A stretch of 33,747 nt of DNA from JAFGPJ01 sp964439135. Lineage in GTDB: Bacteria > Planctomycetota > Phycisphaerae > Sedimentisphaerales > Anaerobacaceae. The notes beneath the pieces are model-generated. The model made no database searches. It had not been told where the DNA came from and worked only from the letters and a program-made list of their open reading frames with translations. Of this stretch, positions 1 to 7,703 are shown piece after piece. How positions within the stretch are numbered: the first letter of the stretch is position 1; the number at the start of each line of letters is the position of its first letter. The DNA lies in assembly GCA_964439135.1 (NCBI GenBank), contig CAYTNN010000017.1, positions 1 to 33,747 of the forward strand, written 5' to 3'. The position numbers and the translations under genes are program-made.

Positions 1-134
1 CTAATGAAATGCCTCTTCTCCTGGGCGAGAATCCGGAAGCAACCGGTCGTTTATTTGACGGCATGCTTGACGAGGTCATGATCTATAACAGGGCTTTGTC
101 TAAAGAAGAGCTACTTTACCTTGCTGTCCAATAG
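1..134 (+). CDS. C-terminal end of a LamG-type (concanavalin-like) exoprotein, partial
   Basis: The gene enters from the left edge and is read from base 3 to the TAG at 132-134. The 43 visible residues contain GRLFDGMLDEVMIYNRALS followed by KEE. This is the typical closing strand of LamG/concanavalin-like lectin domains in planctomycete secreted proteins (a G-x-IDEVRIYNRALS-type ending). The protein ends only about 12 residues after this motif, so LamG is its last domain and no C-terminal sorting signal follows. A strong hairpin lies about 50 bases after the stop. The N-terminal part is outside the window, so total size and other domains are unknown. Confidence 0.75.
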   Translation, partial: NEMPLLLGENPEATGRLFDGMLDEVMIYNRALSKEELLYLAVQ

Positions 135-424
135 TACAGCAACATTGATGTTTACGATTAAGGAAATCTTGAACTAAGCCGGGGGCCTATACCGATTGAT
201 TCGGTATGGGCCCAACGGCCCTCTCATAAATTAGAGATATAGTTTAAGTCGATAACAAAATATGTCTCAGTGCGGATGATGTGTAACTCATAATTATATA
301 GATTCCTGCTGAAAGAGATATACTGCATAGAAAAATATCTTAGTTCTTTTGTGCTGGTTCTGAGTATGGTTGTCCCGGCTTTTAATAAATGGACTTTTTG
401 AAGTTGGTTTTGACATAAGGATGT
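135..424. other. Intergenic region, no gene seen
   Basis: This 290-base stretch separates the LamG-type gene from the prepilin-like gene. Apart from the hairpin at 183-213 it is AT-rich and carries no convincing open frame. A start-like ATG at 421-423 is out of frame with the downstream gene and has no reading frame of its own. Confidence 0.5.
183..213 (+). terminator. Hairpin after LamG-type gene
   Basis: A 13-bp stem pairs 183-195 with 201-213 around a 5-nt loop, with one G-T pair. The 5' arm begins GGGCCTAT, as does the terminator at 4641-4680. No T-tract follows, so it would be a weak or factor-assisted terminator, or an mRNA-stabilising 3' end. Confidence 0.5.
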
Positions 425-1303
425 ATGATGGAGCAAAAAAATACTTTATGCAGTCGTAGTGCTTTCACTCTGATAGAGTTATTGGTGGTGATCGCCGTCA
501 TTGCCCTTCTTCTGGCAATTCTCATGCCGGCTCTTAATAAGGCCAGAGAGCTTGCCCAGGGCACGGTATGTAAGGGGAATTTGAAGAACTACACGCTCGC
601 AATGTTAATGTATCTTGGTGACAACGACAATAAGTTCAACGACCCCGACAAATGCTATTTTTCCCAGCGTGAGCCTTTCCCAATAGAGTCGGGCATAGCA
701 AGTGGACAGCATCTGCACCTTCGCTGGTGTAACGGGAATATGAACCTGAAAAGTCATCCGGAATACGGCGGGACACTATTCAGTTACATGAAGAATGCCA
801 GGGCTTTTATCTGCCCGACTTTTTCCCGCCTGGCTTCAAGACGTTCGGACGACCAGTTCTTCATGGCCAATGGTGACTCAATTAGTAACTATCAGCCCTG
901 GTACAATTATACCATGAATGCTTTCCTGGGTGACAGGCGCGGAGTTGTTAAGAAAAGAAGAGTGCTGACAATGTCTGGGGTTAAAAGCCCGGCAGAGACT
1001 TTTGCGTTCACAGAGGAAAGCTCCTTGGTTGACACTGAGTATAACGTCTCCGGACTAAATGACACATTTATGATACCCGGCGACGATGGCATGATAGATG
1101 ATTGGCTGAGCAGCGTCGGCGACAATCCCTGGATGGTCGTACCGGGTCCCGAAGGTGTCGGCGCGTTCTACGATGCCATTGCCGGTTTTCACCATGCACC
1201 AACCGGCGATAAGTTGCGGGGAAGGGGCAATTGTGCCTTCCTGGATGGGCATATCGCAGCCCATCCGCGTTCTGAGACTTTTCCCTTAGCCTGGCCGCAT
1301 TGA
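425..1303 (+). CDS. Type IV prepilin-like protein (N-terminal cleavage/methylation motif)
   Basis: The 292-residue protein begins with a short, weakly basic leader, then A13|FTLIELLVV and a hydrophobic helix to about residue 35. Glu is at +5 of the predicted mature form, as type IV pilin and type II pseudopilin peptidases require. Ala replaces the usual Gly at -1. The extracellular part ends with NCAFLDGHIAAHP, matching the H-x-DG C-terminal motif common in the many planctomycete prepilin-like (DUF1559-like) proteins. Role is inferred: a membrane-anchored pseudopilin-like surface protein, possibly serving secretion of the large exoprotein encoded 100 bases downstream. Two tandem ATGs exist at 425 and 428; the AAGG at 417-420 sits better for 428. 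Confidence 0.85.
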   Translation: MMEQKNTLCSRSAFTLIELLVVIAVIALLLAILMPALNKARELAQGTVCKGNLKNYTLAMLMYLGDNDNKFNDPDKCYFSQREPFPIESGIASGQHLHLRWCNGNMNLKSHPEYGGTLFSYMKNARAFICPTFSRLASRRSDDQFFMANGDSISNYQPWYNYTMNAFLGDRRGVVKKRRVLTMSGVKSPAETFAFTEESSLVDTEYNVSGLNDTFMIPGDDGMIDDWLSSVGDNPWMVVPGPEGVGAFYDAIAGFHHAPTGDKLRGRGNCAFLDGHIAAHPRSETFPLAWPH

Positions 1304-1354
1304 TTTGGAGCAGGAAAGAGTTGTTACGAGAAAGTTGATAATATCTGTTGCTTT

Positions 1355-1381
1355 TTGAGTTTTTATTTTCCGTTGTATAGT
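1355..1381 (+). promoter_or_regulatory. Possible sigma70-like promoter of the 1064-aa exoprotein gene
   Basis: TTGAGT at 1355-1360 and TATAGT at 1376-1381 are separated by 15 bases, which is short for sigma70. It lies 23 bases before the start codon, which has a good AGGAG at 1393-1397. Confidence 0.3.
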
Positions 1382-1404
1382 CGATACATTTTAGGAGATA
1401 GATT

Positions 1405-4400
1405 ATGAATAACAAATGTTTTGTACAATTATTAATTATCCTAATTGCTGCGATGATTCTTGGCGGTCTGAGCCCGACGACGGCAAATGCCAGCTACCCG
1501 ATTCTTATGCTGGATATCAGCAACAGAAATGTTGATACACAGACAGAAGAAGGCTTTACTTCTTTTACAGTAGCTGACAGCGGATCGGAGATAGATGGTA
1601 TTACAATTGAGCTCGCCGGCAGTCTCGATGGACGCTGGCGCGGCACTCCGACTGGAATACCATACGAACTGATATATCGTGATTTTATTTTTGCGAGGCC
1701 GGATGGAATGACGGTTACGTTATCAGGGCTCGAAGCAAATGAGACCTACGAGATAACGATTTATGCTTATGACACTGGAAGCGCGGGAGATCGTATTGCG
1801 GATTGGACAGCCAACGGAGAATTTCTCCTAACGACCACGTTCAACGGCAGCCTGGCACCTGCGGGTCAAAACGACAACGCCTTTACCGGTACGGCTCAGT
1901 CGGATGATACCGGTACAATCGTCATGGAATGCGGTCCTAATGCAAACACTATGGAACAATCGGGCGCTAGTAATCCCTATGCTTTTATGAATGCCCTGGT
2001 GGTCTCTTCGATGACTCCGATAACAACGGCACGCCGCCCTGCGCCGGAAGACGGGGCCATTATTGCATCTACCAAAGCAGACCTGCAGTGGCAGCCAGGA
2101 ATGATATCAGTCTCTTCCAATGTTTACTTCGGAGAAAATTTCGACGACGTAAGCAACGCTACGATGGAAAATACGGATATATTCCGCGGCAATATGACCG
2201 AAATTACCTTCTCTGTCGGTTCTGAAGGGAGTCCGTATCCATCGGGTCTGGCTGAGAAAACGACTTATTACTGGAGAATTGACGAGGTAAATGACCTGCA
2301 TCCCGACAGTCCGTGGAAAGGCGAAGTCTGGAGCTTTACGATTGCCTCAAAGAGCGCCTTTAGTCCGAATCCCGTTGATACCGCTCTTTTTGTTGATCCA
2401 AATGTCACGCTAAGCTGGACTCTCGGCTCCGGTTCGGTCATGCACCGTATGTATTTCGGCGACAATCTCCAGGACGTGCAGGCCGGCACGGGCGGGACAG
2501 CCAAAGGTCCCGCTCCAGCTTCCGGTTATGCACCCGGAATTCTGGAGCTTGAGAAAACTTATTACTGGCGGGTCGACGAATTTGACGGCAGAGAGACACA
2601 TACAGGTGACGTCTGGAGTTTCACTACAACTCTCAATGGCCTCGGAACAGTCGTTATCGATATGTGGGAGGATATCGCCGGTGCCACTTTGGACTTACTG
2701 CTGGATAATCCGAGCTATCCGGACAATCCAACATGGAGCGATGTCCTGACCGAAATGGGCACCCAGCTCATCGAGGATACGGAAGAAAGCTACCCGGGCA
2801 GCTATGGCGCCAGAATTCACGGTTGGCTCTATGTGCCGCTGACCGGTAATTACACGTTCTGGTTCACAAGTGCCGACGAAGGCGAATTGTGGCTGAGCAC
2901 CGATGACGATCCCGCCAACGTACAACTGCTCACTGCTGAACCTGTCTGGGGATCCTACGATACTTTTTCCCGGAAGTCCGATCCTGTACCTTTAATAGGC
3001 GGCGAGAGATACTACATCATGGCGATATGGAAAGAAGGTTCCGATTGGGACCACTGCCAGGTAGCCTGGAATGGTACGGGAATCCCGGAGATGGAGGTGA
3101 TACAAGGTAGCTACCTTTCGCCATATGAGCCCGTCAATGCATTTAGTCCGATTCCGTCAAAAGGTGCCACTGACGTAAAGCGGACGACTGCTCTTAGCTG
3201 GAAATCCGGGAAACGTGCTTCATTGCACCATGTTTACTTCAGCACGGACCAGGACGCGGTTCTTAATGCCGACACAAGCTCTCCCGAATACAAAGGCTCA
3301 ACGGAAAGGGGTTCGGAGAGCTACGATCCCGGAATTCTTGAACTGGAAACGACTTATTACTGGCGTGTTGACGAAGTCAATGACCTGGATGCGAACAGCC
3401 CATGGTTAGGCGAAGTCTGGAGCTTTACGGTCGGCGATTACCTCATAGTGGACGACTTTGAGGACTACAATACCGGCGATAACCAGATCTGGTGGGCGTG
3501 GAAAGATGGGCTTGGCTATGTTGCACATGGGACTGAACCGGACTTTCCCGGCAACGGGACAGGTTCCGCTGTCGGCGACGACACCACCGGTTCTTACACA
3601 GAGGAAACCATAGTCCATGGCGGTGGCCAGTCTATGCCGTTCTGGTACGACAATAATAAACAGGGCTATGCGTATTATTCGGAAGCTGAGATGACGTTGA
3701 GTTCAGGTAAAGACTGGACCGGGGAAGGTGTTAAAGAATTGTCTCTGTGGTTTAGAGGTTATTCGGCAACAGTCGGCAGCTTCGCAGAAGGGCCGCTCGG
3801 TACTTACACAATGACCGCTTCCGGCACGGATATCGCGGGCCAGGCCGACGAGTTCCACTTTGCCTATAAAATGATGAGTGGTCCCGGCTCGATTATAGCA
3901 AGAGTCCTGAGCGTTAGTGACACGGACCCGTGGGCCAAAGCCGGCGTTATGATACGCGAGACACTCGAGCCGGGCTCCAAACACGCCCTTGCATGTGTCA
4001 CGCCCGGCAGTGGTGTGGCTTCCGAAGGTCGTATTACTACAGGCGGCGATAGTTTCAGCTCGAACCAGGCGGCAATTACTGCGCCTTACTGGGTAAAACT
4101 GGAACGGGACATGAGTGGTAACTTCACAGTCTCCCATTCGGTTGACGGCACAAACTGGAAAGCCGTAAGTGGCGCTACGGCACAGGGCATACAGATGGCC
4201 GCAAACGTCTATGTCGGTTTGGTGGTAACGTCACATGATGCCGCAGCAACATGCGAAGCCCAGTTCTCCAACGTCACTATCTCCGGCAACGTTACTCAGC
4301 AGCAGTGGTTGAGCCAGGATATCGGGATAACAAGTAACGAACCTGAGCCGATGTATGTGGTTCTAAATGGCAATGGTGTAGTTTATCACGATGACCCGGA

Positions 4401-4599
4401 AGCATCGGTGATAAATGTGTGGACTGAATGGAGAATCGATCTGCAGGCGTTTGCAGATCAGAACGTGGATCTTGTCAATGTTGATAATATTGCTATCGGC
4501 ATCGGGACTCAAGATAATGTGACGACACCAGGCGGTATTGGTAAGATGTACTTCGATGACATTAGGCTGTATCGGCCCGGCGATGCTCCTGAAGAGTAA
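1405..4599 (+). CDS. Large secreted modular protein with FN3-like repeats, PA14 and carbohydrate-binding-like modules
   Basis: The 1064-residue exported protein starts at the ATG preceded by AGGAG. A signal peptide covers residues 1-29 (hydrophobic 6-22, likely cut after ANA). In order I see: a planctomycete-type beta domain (about 31-205); FN3-like module 1 (210-313) and module 2 (317-408), each ending TYYWR(I/V)DE...VWSFT; a PA14-like domain (414-566, with GARIHGWLYVPLTGNYTFW); FN3-like module 3 (577-675); then a region opening LIVDDFEDYN (680). That region is interrupted at about 790-964 by a DUF1349/concanavalin-like module (WAKAGVMIRETL, HSVDGTNW) before resuming to IGKMYFDDIRLYRP at the end. 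No catalytic domain is evident. Role inferred: surface or extracellular glycan binding or adhesion. No PEP-CTERM or anchor is visible. A strong terminator follows, so it is probably the last gene of its unit with the prepilin-like gene. Confidence 0.85.
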   Translation: MNNKCFVQLLIILIAAMILGGLSPTTANASYPILMLDISNRNVDTQTEEGFTSFTVADSGSEIDGITIELAGSLDGRWRGTPTGIPYELIYRDFIFARPDGMTVTLSGLEANETYEITIYAYDTGSAGDRIADWTANGEFLLTTTFNGSLAPAGQNDNAFTGTAQSDDTGTIVMECGPNANTMEQSGASNPYAFMNALVVSSMTPITTARRPAPEDGAIIASTKADLQWQPGMISVSSNVYFGENFDDVSNATMENTDIFRGNMTEITFSVGSEGSPYPSGLAEKTTYYWRIDEVNDLHPDSPWKGEVWSFTIASKSAFSPNPVDTALFVDPNVTLSWTLGSGSVMHRMYFGDNLQDVQAGTGGTAKGPAPASGYAPGILELEKTYYWRVDEFDGRETHTGDVWSFTTTLNGLGTVVIDMWEDIAGATLDLLLDNPSYPDNPTWSDVLTEMGTQLIEDTEESYPGSYGARIHGWLYVPLTGNYTFWFTSADEGELWLSTDDDPANVQLLTAEPVWGSYDTFSRKSDPVPLIGGERYYIMAIWKEGSDWDHCQVAWNGTGIPEMEVIQGSYLSPYEPVNAFSPIPSKGATDVKRTTALSWKSGKRASLHHVYFSTDQDAVLNADTSSPEYKGSTERGSESYDPGILELETTYYWRVDEVNDLDANSPWLGEVWSFTVGDYLIVDDFEDYNTGDNQIWWAWKDGLGYVAHGTEPDFPGNGTGSAVGDDTTGSYTEETIVHGGGQSMPFWYDNNKQGYAYYSEAEMTLSSGKDWTGEGVKELSLWFRGYSATVGSFAEGPLGTYTMTASGTDIAGQADEFHFAYKMMSGPGSIIARVLSVSDTDPWAKAGVMIRETLEPGSKHALACVTPGSGVASEGRITTGGDSFSSNQAAITAPYWVKLERDMSGNFTVSHSVDGTNWKAVSGATAQGIQMAANVYVGLVVTSHDAAATCEAQFSNVTISGNVTQQQWLSQDIGITSNEPEPMYVVLNGNGVVYHDDPEASVINVWTEWRIDLQAFADQNVDLVNVDNIAIGIGTQDNVTTPGGIGKMYFDDIRLYRPGDAPEE

Positions 4600-4640
4600 A
4601 TGCTGTTGTCGTCGAAACGAAATTGAATTTACATCAATTC

Positions 4641-4680
4641 GGGGCCTATGCTGGATGATAAAGCATAGGCCCCCTTTTTT
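4641..4680 (+). terminator. Rho-independent terminator
   Basis: A perfect 12-bp GC-rich stem pairs 4641-4652 with 4662-4673 around a 9-nt loop. One further C is followed by six T (4675-4680). It lies 41 bases after the stop of the 1064-aa exoprotein gene. Confidence 0.9.
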
Positions 4681-4691
4681 CAGTGGAGTTT

Positions 4692-4936
4692 TTAAGGGCG
4701 AAAAGAAAGAATCACCCTTTTTTTATCAGCAATTTCTCCATCCGGCTCAGAACTGCCGGGTTTCTCAGGAGGCAGCACGTATGTGATCTCCAGTTTAGGT
4801 GCGCAATCGCTGCCGCGGTCGAATGACGAGATATTCCGGTACCCGCCTTCGCGTATTGTTGTACCATCGGCTTCAACTTCGTCAACTCACCAATAGTAAG
4901 TCCGATCCCGGTCAGGCTGATCAAGAACGTAATTAG
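4692..4936 (-). pseudogene. Decayed remnant of an FN3-module exoprotein
   Basis: Read on the minus strand from 4936, the frame gives LDQPDRDRTYYW, an in-frame TGA, then VDEVEADGTTIREG and further on CAPKLEITYVLPPE, ending at TAA 4694-4692. The TYYW-x-VDEV core matches the FN3-like module used three times in the intact exoprotein at 1405-4599. The TGA sits where that module has Arg. The expected VWSFT end is missing and the text jumps to a CAPKLEITY string that resembles the end of a CBM96/DNRLRE-type domain, suggesting an internal deletion. No start codon or ribosome site fits, and the upstream end abuts an inverted-repeat element. I infer a pseudogene fragment. Confidence 0.6.
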
Positions 4937-5061
4937 TTAGTTTCTGTTGCGGAAGCAGTGTTTGTCATTCCCGCGCAGGCGGGAATCCAGTTTTTTCGCT
5001 CTGGACCCCTGCTTTCGCAGGGGTGATATTGTGGTTCCTTGTTTTCCACAACAGAAACTAA
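4937..5061. repeat. 125-bp miniature element with 18-bp terminal inverted repeats
   Basis: The ends 4937-4954 and 5044-5061 are inverted repeats matching at 17 of 18 bases (TTAGTTTCTGTTG at the left). Inside, 4963-5028 holds two facing copies of a 28-base palindromic unit (TGTCATTCC...GGAATCCAG at 4963-4990 and its inverse at 5001-5028). Translated, the unit gives the SFPRRRESS-type peptide known from dispersed intergenic repeats. No transposase and no clear target-site duplication are visible. It resembles a MITE or REP-doublet. Confidence 0.65.
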
Positions 5062-5308
5062 ATAGACAGAAAACAGAATGTGCAATGCAGAATCAAGAAT
5101 TGAGAATGGAAAATAGTGAATTTGTATTCTTACCCTTTGCCTTATTTCTTATGTATCTTTGTGATTAGTAGTTATTTGAAAAAACAAGCCAATTGAAGCC
5201 AATTTTGGATTATAGCCCGATGTTTGCCTCATGAATCCAGCTAAGAGTTGTTCGCACCGGCGAAATTAGTATTGCTGTTTTGGCGAAATATTGTTAACAA
5301 GTACGCCT
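5062..5308. other. Intergenic region upstream of lpxB
   Basis: Low-complexity purine-rich sequence (about 5085-5120, giving NQELRMENSE when read in frame) resembles widespread dispersed filler repeats. There is a tandem GAAGCCAATT-like direct repeat near 5190 and two GGCGAAAT copies near 5260-5290. No gene and no convincing promoter are seen. Confidence 0.4.
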
Positions 5309-6445
5309 ATGCCGAACAAGGATAAGAAGTATCGAGTTTTTATCAGTGCCGCTGAGCCGAGCGCCGACGCTCATTGTGCCAGTTTGATTGCCGCTATGCA
5401 GGAAAGCCGGCCCGGCATCGAATTCGTCGGCGTCGGCGGGCCAAAAATGGACCAGGCCGGCTGCGAATTGCTCGAAAACACCGTCGATAAAGCAGCGATG
5501 ATTTACAAGGCCTTCAGCCAGGTGGCCCGATTCTATAAGATTGTAAAGCACATAAAACATTACCTGAAAAGCAATAACGTCGATCTAGTGATTGTTTGCG
5601 ATTCGCCTTCGTTCAACTTTCACGTTGCTAAAGCGGCGAAAAAAGCGGGCATAAAGACGCTGTTCTTCGTCGCGCCGCAGCTTTGGGCCTGGGGCGGCTG
5701 GCGAATCCGCAAGCTGCGAAAATGCTGCGACAAACTCTGCTGCTTACTGCCTTTCGAGCAGGATTGGTTCGGCCAAAGAGGTATGGATGCGGTTTTCGTG
5801 GGAAATCCGCTTATGGACAAATTGGAGATTGCATTCTCGCGGCACGAGCAATATGTGGATTTTGAGCCGAAAAAAGCAAGGTTCGCCATTATGCCCGGCT
5901 CGCGAGCGGCGGAAATCGAATCGCTCTGGCAGCCGATGCAGCAGATAGCACTACGCCTGAAGGAAAAGTACCCTGCAGCGACATTTGTCACCGTAGCAGT
6001 GGACGCCAAACGAAAAGAGATTTTGAGAGCGGCACAAATCCCCGGTTTCGAATGCCAATACAGCGTTGACTCGGTTAACAAGACGGCCTTGGCGGTCGAT
6101 TTTTCGATCGTTGCCAGCGGCAGCGCGACTCTGGAGATCGCCGCGGCCGGCTGCCCGATGGTCATAATGTACCAGTCCAGCAGGATTCTGTGGCATCTGC
6201 TTGGCTGGGCAATGCAAACGAAATACCTGTCATTAGTGAATATTCTGGCCGGCAAAGAATTAGTGCCGGAGTTTATGCCGAATTTCACCTCGATAGAGCC
6301 GATAGTCGCGAGCATCGAGCAGCTTCTGCAAGACAATGACAAGCTGGCGAAGCTAAGCGGCGAATTGACCAGGCTGACCGAACCGTTAGCCGAGAAAAAA
6401 GCCTCCCGTGAGGTGGCAAACATAGCCATCGAAATGATGCGTTGA
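5309..6445 (+). CDS. lpxB: Lipid-A-disaccharide synthase
   Basis: This is a GT19 glycosyltransferase that joins UDP-diacylglucosamine to lipid X to form lipid A disaccharide at the inner membrane. From the ATG at 5309 it has 378 residues, the normal family length; a TTG at 5291 would add six. Supporting segments are FVGVGGPKM, VAPQLWAWGGWR, LPFEQDWF, VGNPLMD, MPGSRAAEI, ASGSATLEIAAAGCPMV and LAGKELVPEFM. The Asp matching E. coli D98 is kept (VCDSPSF) and the GSR arginine is present. The N-terminal GE-x-SGD loop is altered to AEPSAD, and the second Asp of IDAPDF is Ser. No other lipid A gene is adjacent; an EamA transporter follows after 55 bases. No clear ribosome site precedes either start. 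Confidence 0.88.
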   Translation: MPNKDKKYRVFISAAEPSADAHCASLIAAMQESRPGIEFVGVGGPKMDQAGCELLENTVDKAAMIYKAFSQVARFYKIVKHIKHYLKSNNVDLVIVCDSPSFNFHVAKAAKKAGIKTLFFVAPQLWAWGGWRIRKLRKCCDKLCCLLPFEQDWFGQRGMDAVFVGNPLMDKLEIAFSRHEQYVDFEPKKARFAIMPGSRAAEIESLWQPMQQIALRLKEKYPAATFVTVAVDAKRKEILRAAQIPGFECQYSVDSVNKTALAVDFSIVASGSATLEIAAAGCPMVIMYQSSRILWHLLGWAMQTKYLSLVNILAGKELVPEFMPNFTSIEPIVASIEQLLQDNDKLAKLSGELTRLTEPLAEKKASREVANIAIEMMR

Positions 6446-6500
6446 CTCTTTGGCTTTACTGTTTTAGCAGTACTCTTGCCCAGAAGTCTGGAGATCCTTA

Positions 6501-7457
6501 GTGATTGAACATGGAAGAATTCAAAAAGTAGACTTCTCGGCGACTTTTGCCTGCTTTGGCGCACTTACCTTCTGGTCATTGGGGCCAATCTTTATAAAGT
6601 ACCTGACCGGGTATGTGGATTCCTGGACGCAGAACCTGCTGCGATACTCGGTTGCTTGCCTTTTCTGGCTGCCGTTTCTCATTCTTTCGGTCAAAACGAA
6701 ACGTCTCGATCACAGGGTCTGGCGCAGGGCTCTTATTCCGGGCATAGCGAATATACTGATGCAGAGTTTATGGGCGGCGGCGTTTTACTATATCGGCCCG
6801 GCCTTTATGGTGCTGCAGACGAAAACGAATATTATCTGGATCGCAGGCTTCTCGTTCATCTTTTTCTCGGAGGAAAGGGCCCTGGCCAGAAGCAAACGCT
6901 TCTGGATCGGACTGACGCTGTCGGTGGTCGGACTAATCGGGGTGATGTACCACGAAGTGGAGCTTGCTGAGGCAGAAATAATTACCGGTATCATTATCGC
7001 CCAAGCGGCAGCCTTTATGTGGGGTGTTTATACGTTATCGGTAAAAATCGCGTTCAGGGACATAGACTCCCGCAGCGGATTTTCCGTAATCAGCATTTAC
7101 ACCGTTGCGGGTCTTGCCGTGTCCGCACTTTTGTTCGGCAAGGTGGAGACGGCAGCTCAAATGGGCGCCTGGCAGTGGGGTTGTGTAGTTATTTCCGGGA
7201 TCACGGCAATCGCATTGGCCCATACGCTGTACTACGCCGCCATGAGAAGAATCGGGGCGACAATCCCCGCGCTGGTCATCCTTGCCCAGCCGTTTATAGT
7301 TCTTGCGATTTCCTATGTGGTCTTTGGAGAATCGATGAATATTTTTCAATTGTTTTTCGGGATCGTTTTATTAATAGGCTCCGCGCTTTCAATATGGGCC
7401 CAGCAGCATCTAAAGCGTAACGGACAGCCCCAGCCCCTCGGCAATTCGCGGGTGTAA
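6501..7457 (+). CDS. EamA/DMT-family transporter
   Basis: The 318-residue membrane protein has about ten hydrophobic segments in two EamA halves (about 12-145 and 155-300). The signature is seen in TFWSLGPIFIKYL in the first half and in ALAHTLYYAAMRRIGATIPAL near the end of the second. The GTG start is supported by GGAG at 6490-6493, seven bases upstream. The DMT superfamily exports or imports metabolites such as amino acids and nucleotide sugars; the substrate cannot be told from sequence. It lies 55 bases after lpxB and may be cotranscribed, but a lipid A role would be speculation. Confidence 0.85.
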   Translation: MIEHGRIQKVDFSATFACFGALTFWSLGPIFIKYLTGYVDSWTQNLLRYSVACLFWLPFLILSVKTKRLDHRVWRRALIPGIANILMQSLWAAAFYYIGPAFMVLQTKTNIIWIAGFSFIFFSEERALARSKRFWIGLTLSVVGLIGVMYHEVELAEAEIITGIIIAQAAAFMWGVYTLSVKIAFRDIDSRSGFSVISIYTVAGLAVSALLFGKVETAAQMGAWQWGCVVISGITAIALAHTLYYAAMRRIGATIPALVILAQPFIVLAISYVVFGESMNIFQLFFGIVLLIGSALSIWAQQHLKRNGQPQPLGNSRV

Positions 7458-7522
7458 CTACTGCAGATGCAAGATTGACAAGAATGGGATTTAGACCTTA
7501 AAATATGTTAGTCAAAACTATA

Positions 7523-7626
7523 GTAGTTTGTCAACTTGGATTAGGCAGGTTGTCATTCCGCACTTGATGCGGAATCCAGGATGCCAGCGATTCTGGATTC
7601 CCGCTTTCGCGGGAATGACAAACTAC
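7523..7626. repeat. 104-bp inverted-repeat element, doublet of the same 28-base unit
   Basis: An 11-bp perfect inverted repeat (GTAGTTTGTCA at 7523-7533, its complement at 7616-7626) encloses two facing palindromic units (7551 to about 7579 and about 7593 to 7620). The units begin TGTCATTCC and end GGAATCCAG, as at 4963-5028. The left unit has a TTCCGCA/TGCGGAA stem and the right one a TTCCCGC/GCGGGAA stem. It occupies the gap between the EamA gene and the oligoendopeptidase gene. Confidence 0.65.
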
Positions 7627-7703
7627 AGAATCAATCATGACAGAGTACAAGCAGTAAAACAAAGTAGCGAAAAGCTATAAGGGAATATATTGAAGGAGTA
7701 AAT

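Noticed and set aside
4947..5168. Small open frame giving SFPRRRESS-type peptide
   Set aside because: The peptide is the translation of the palindromic repeat and adjacent filler; there is no ribosome site.
5620..6564. 314-codon open frame on the minus strand
   Set aside because: It lies wholly opposite lpxB and the start of the EamA gene, has no known motifs and shows biased composition typical of an antisense shadow.
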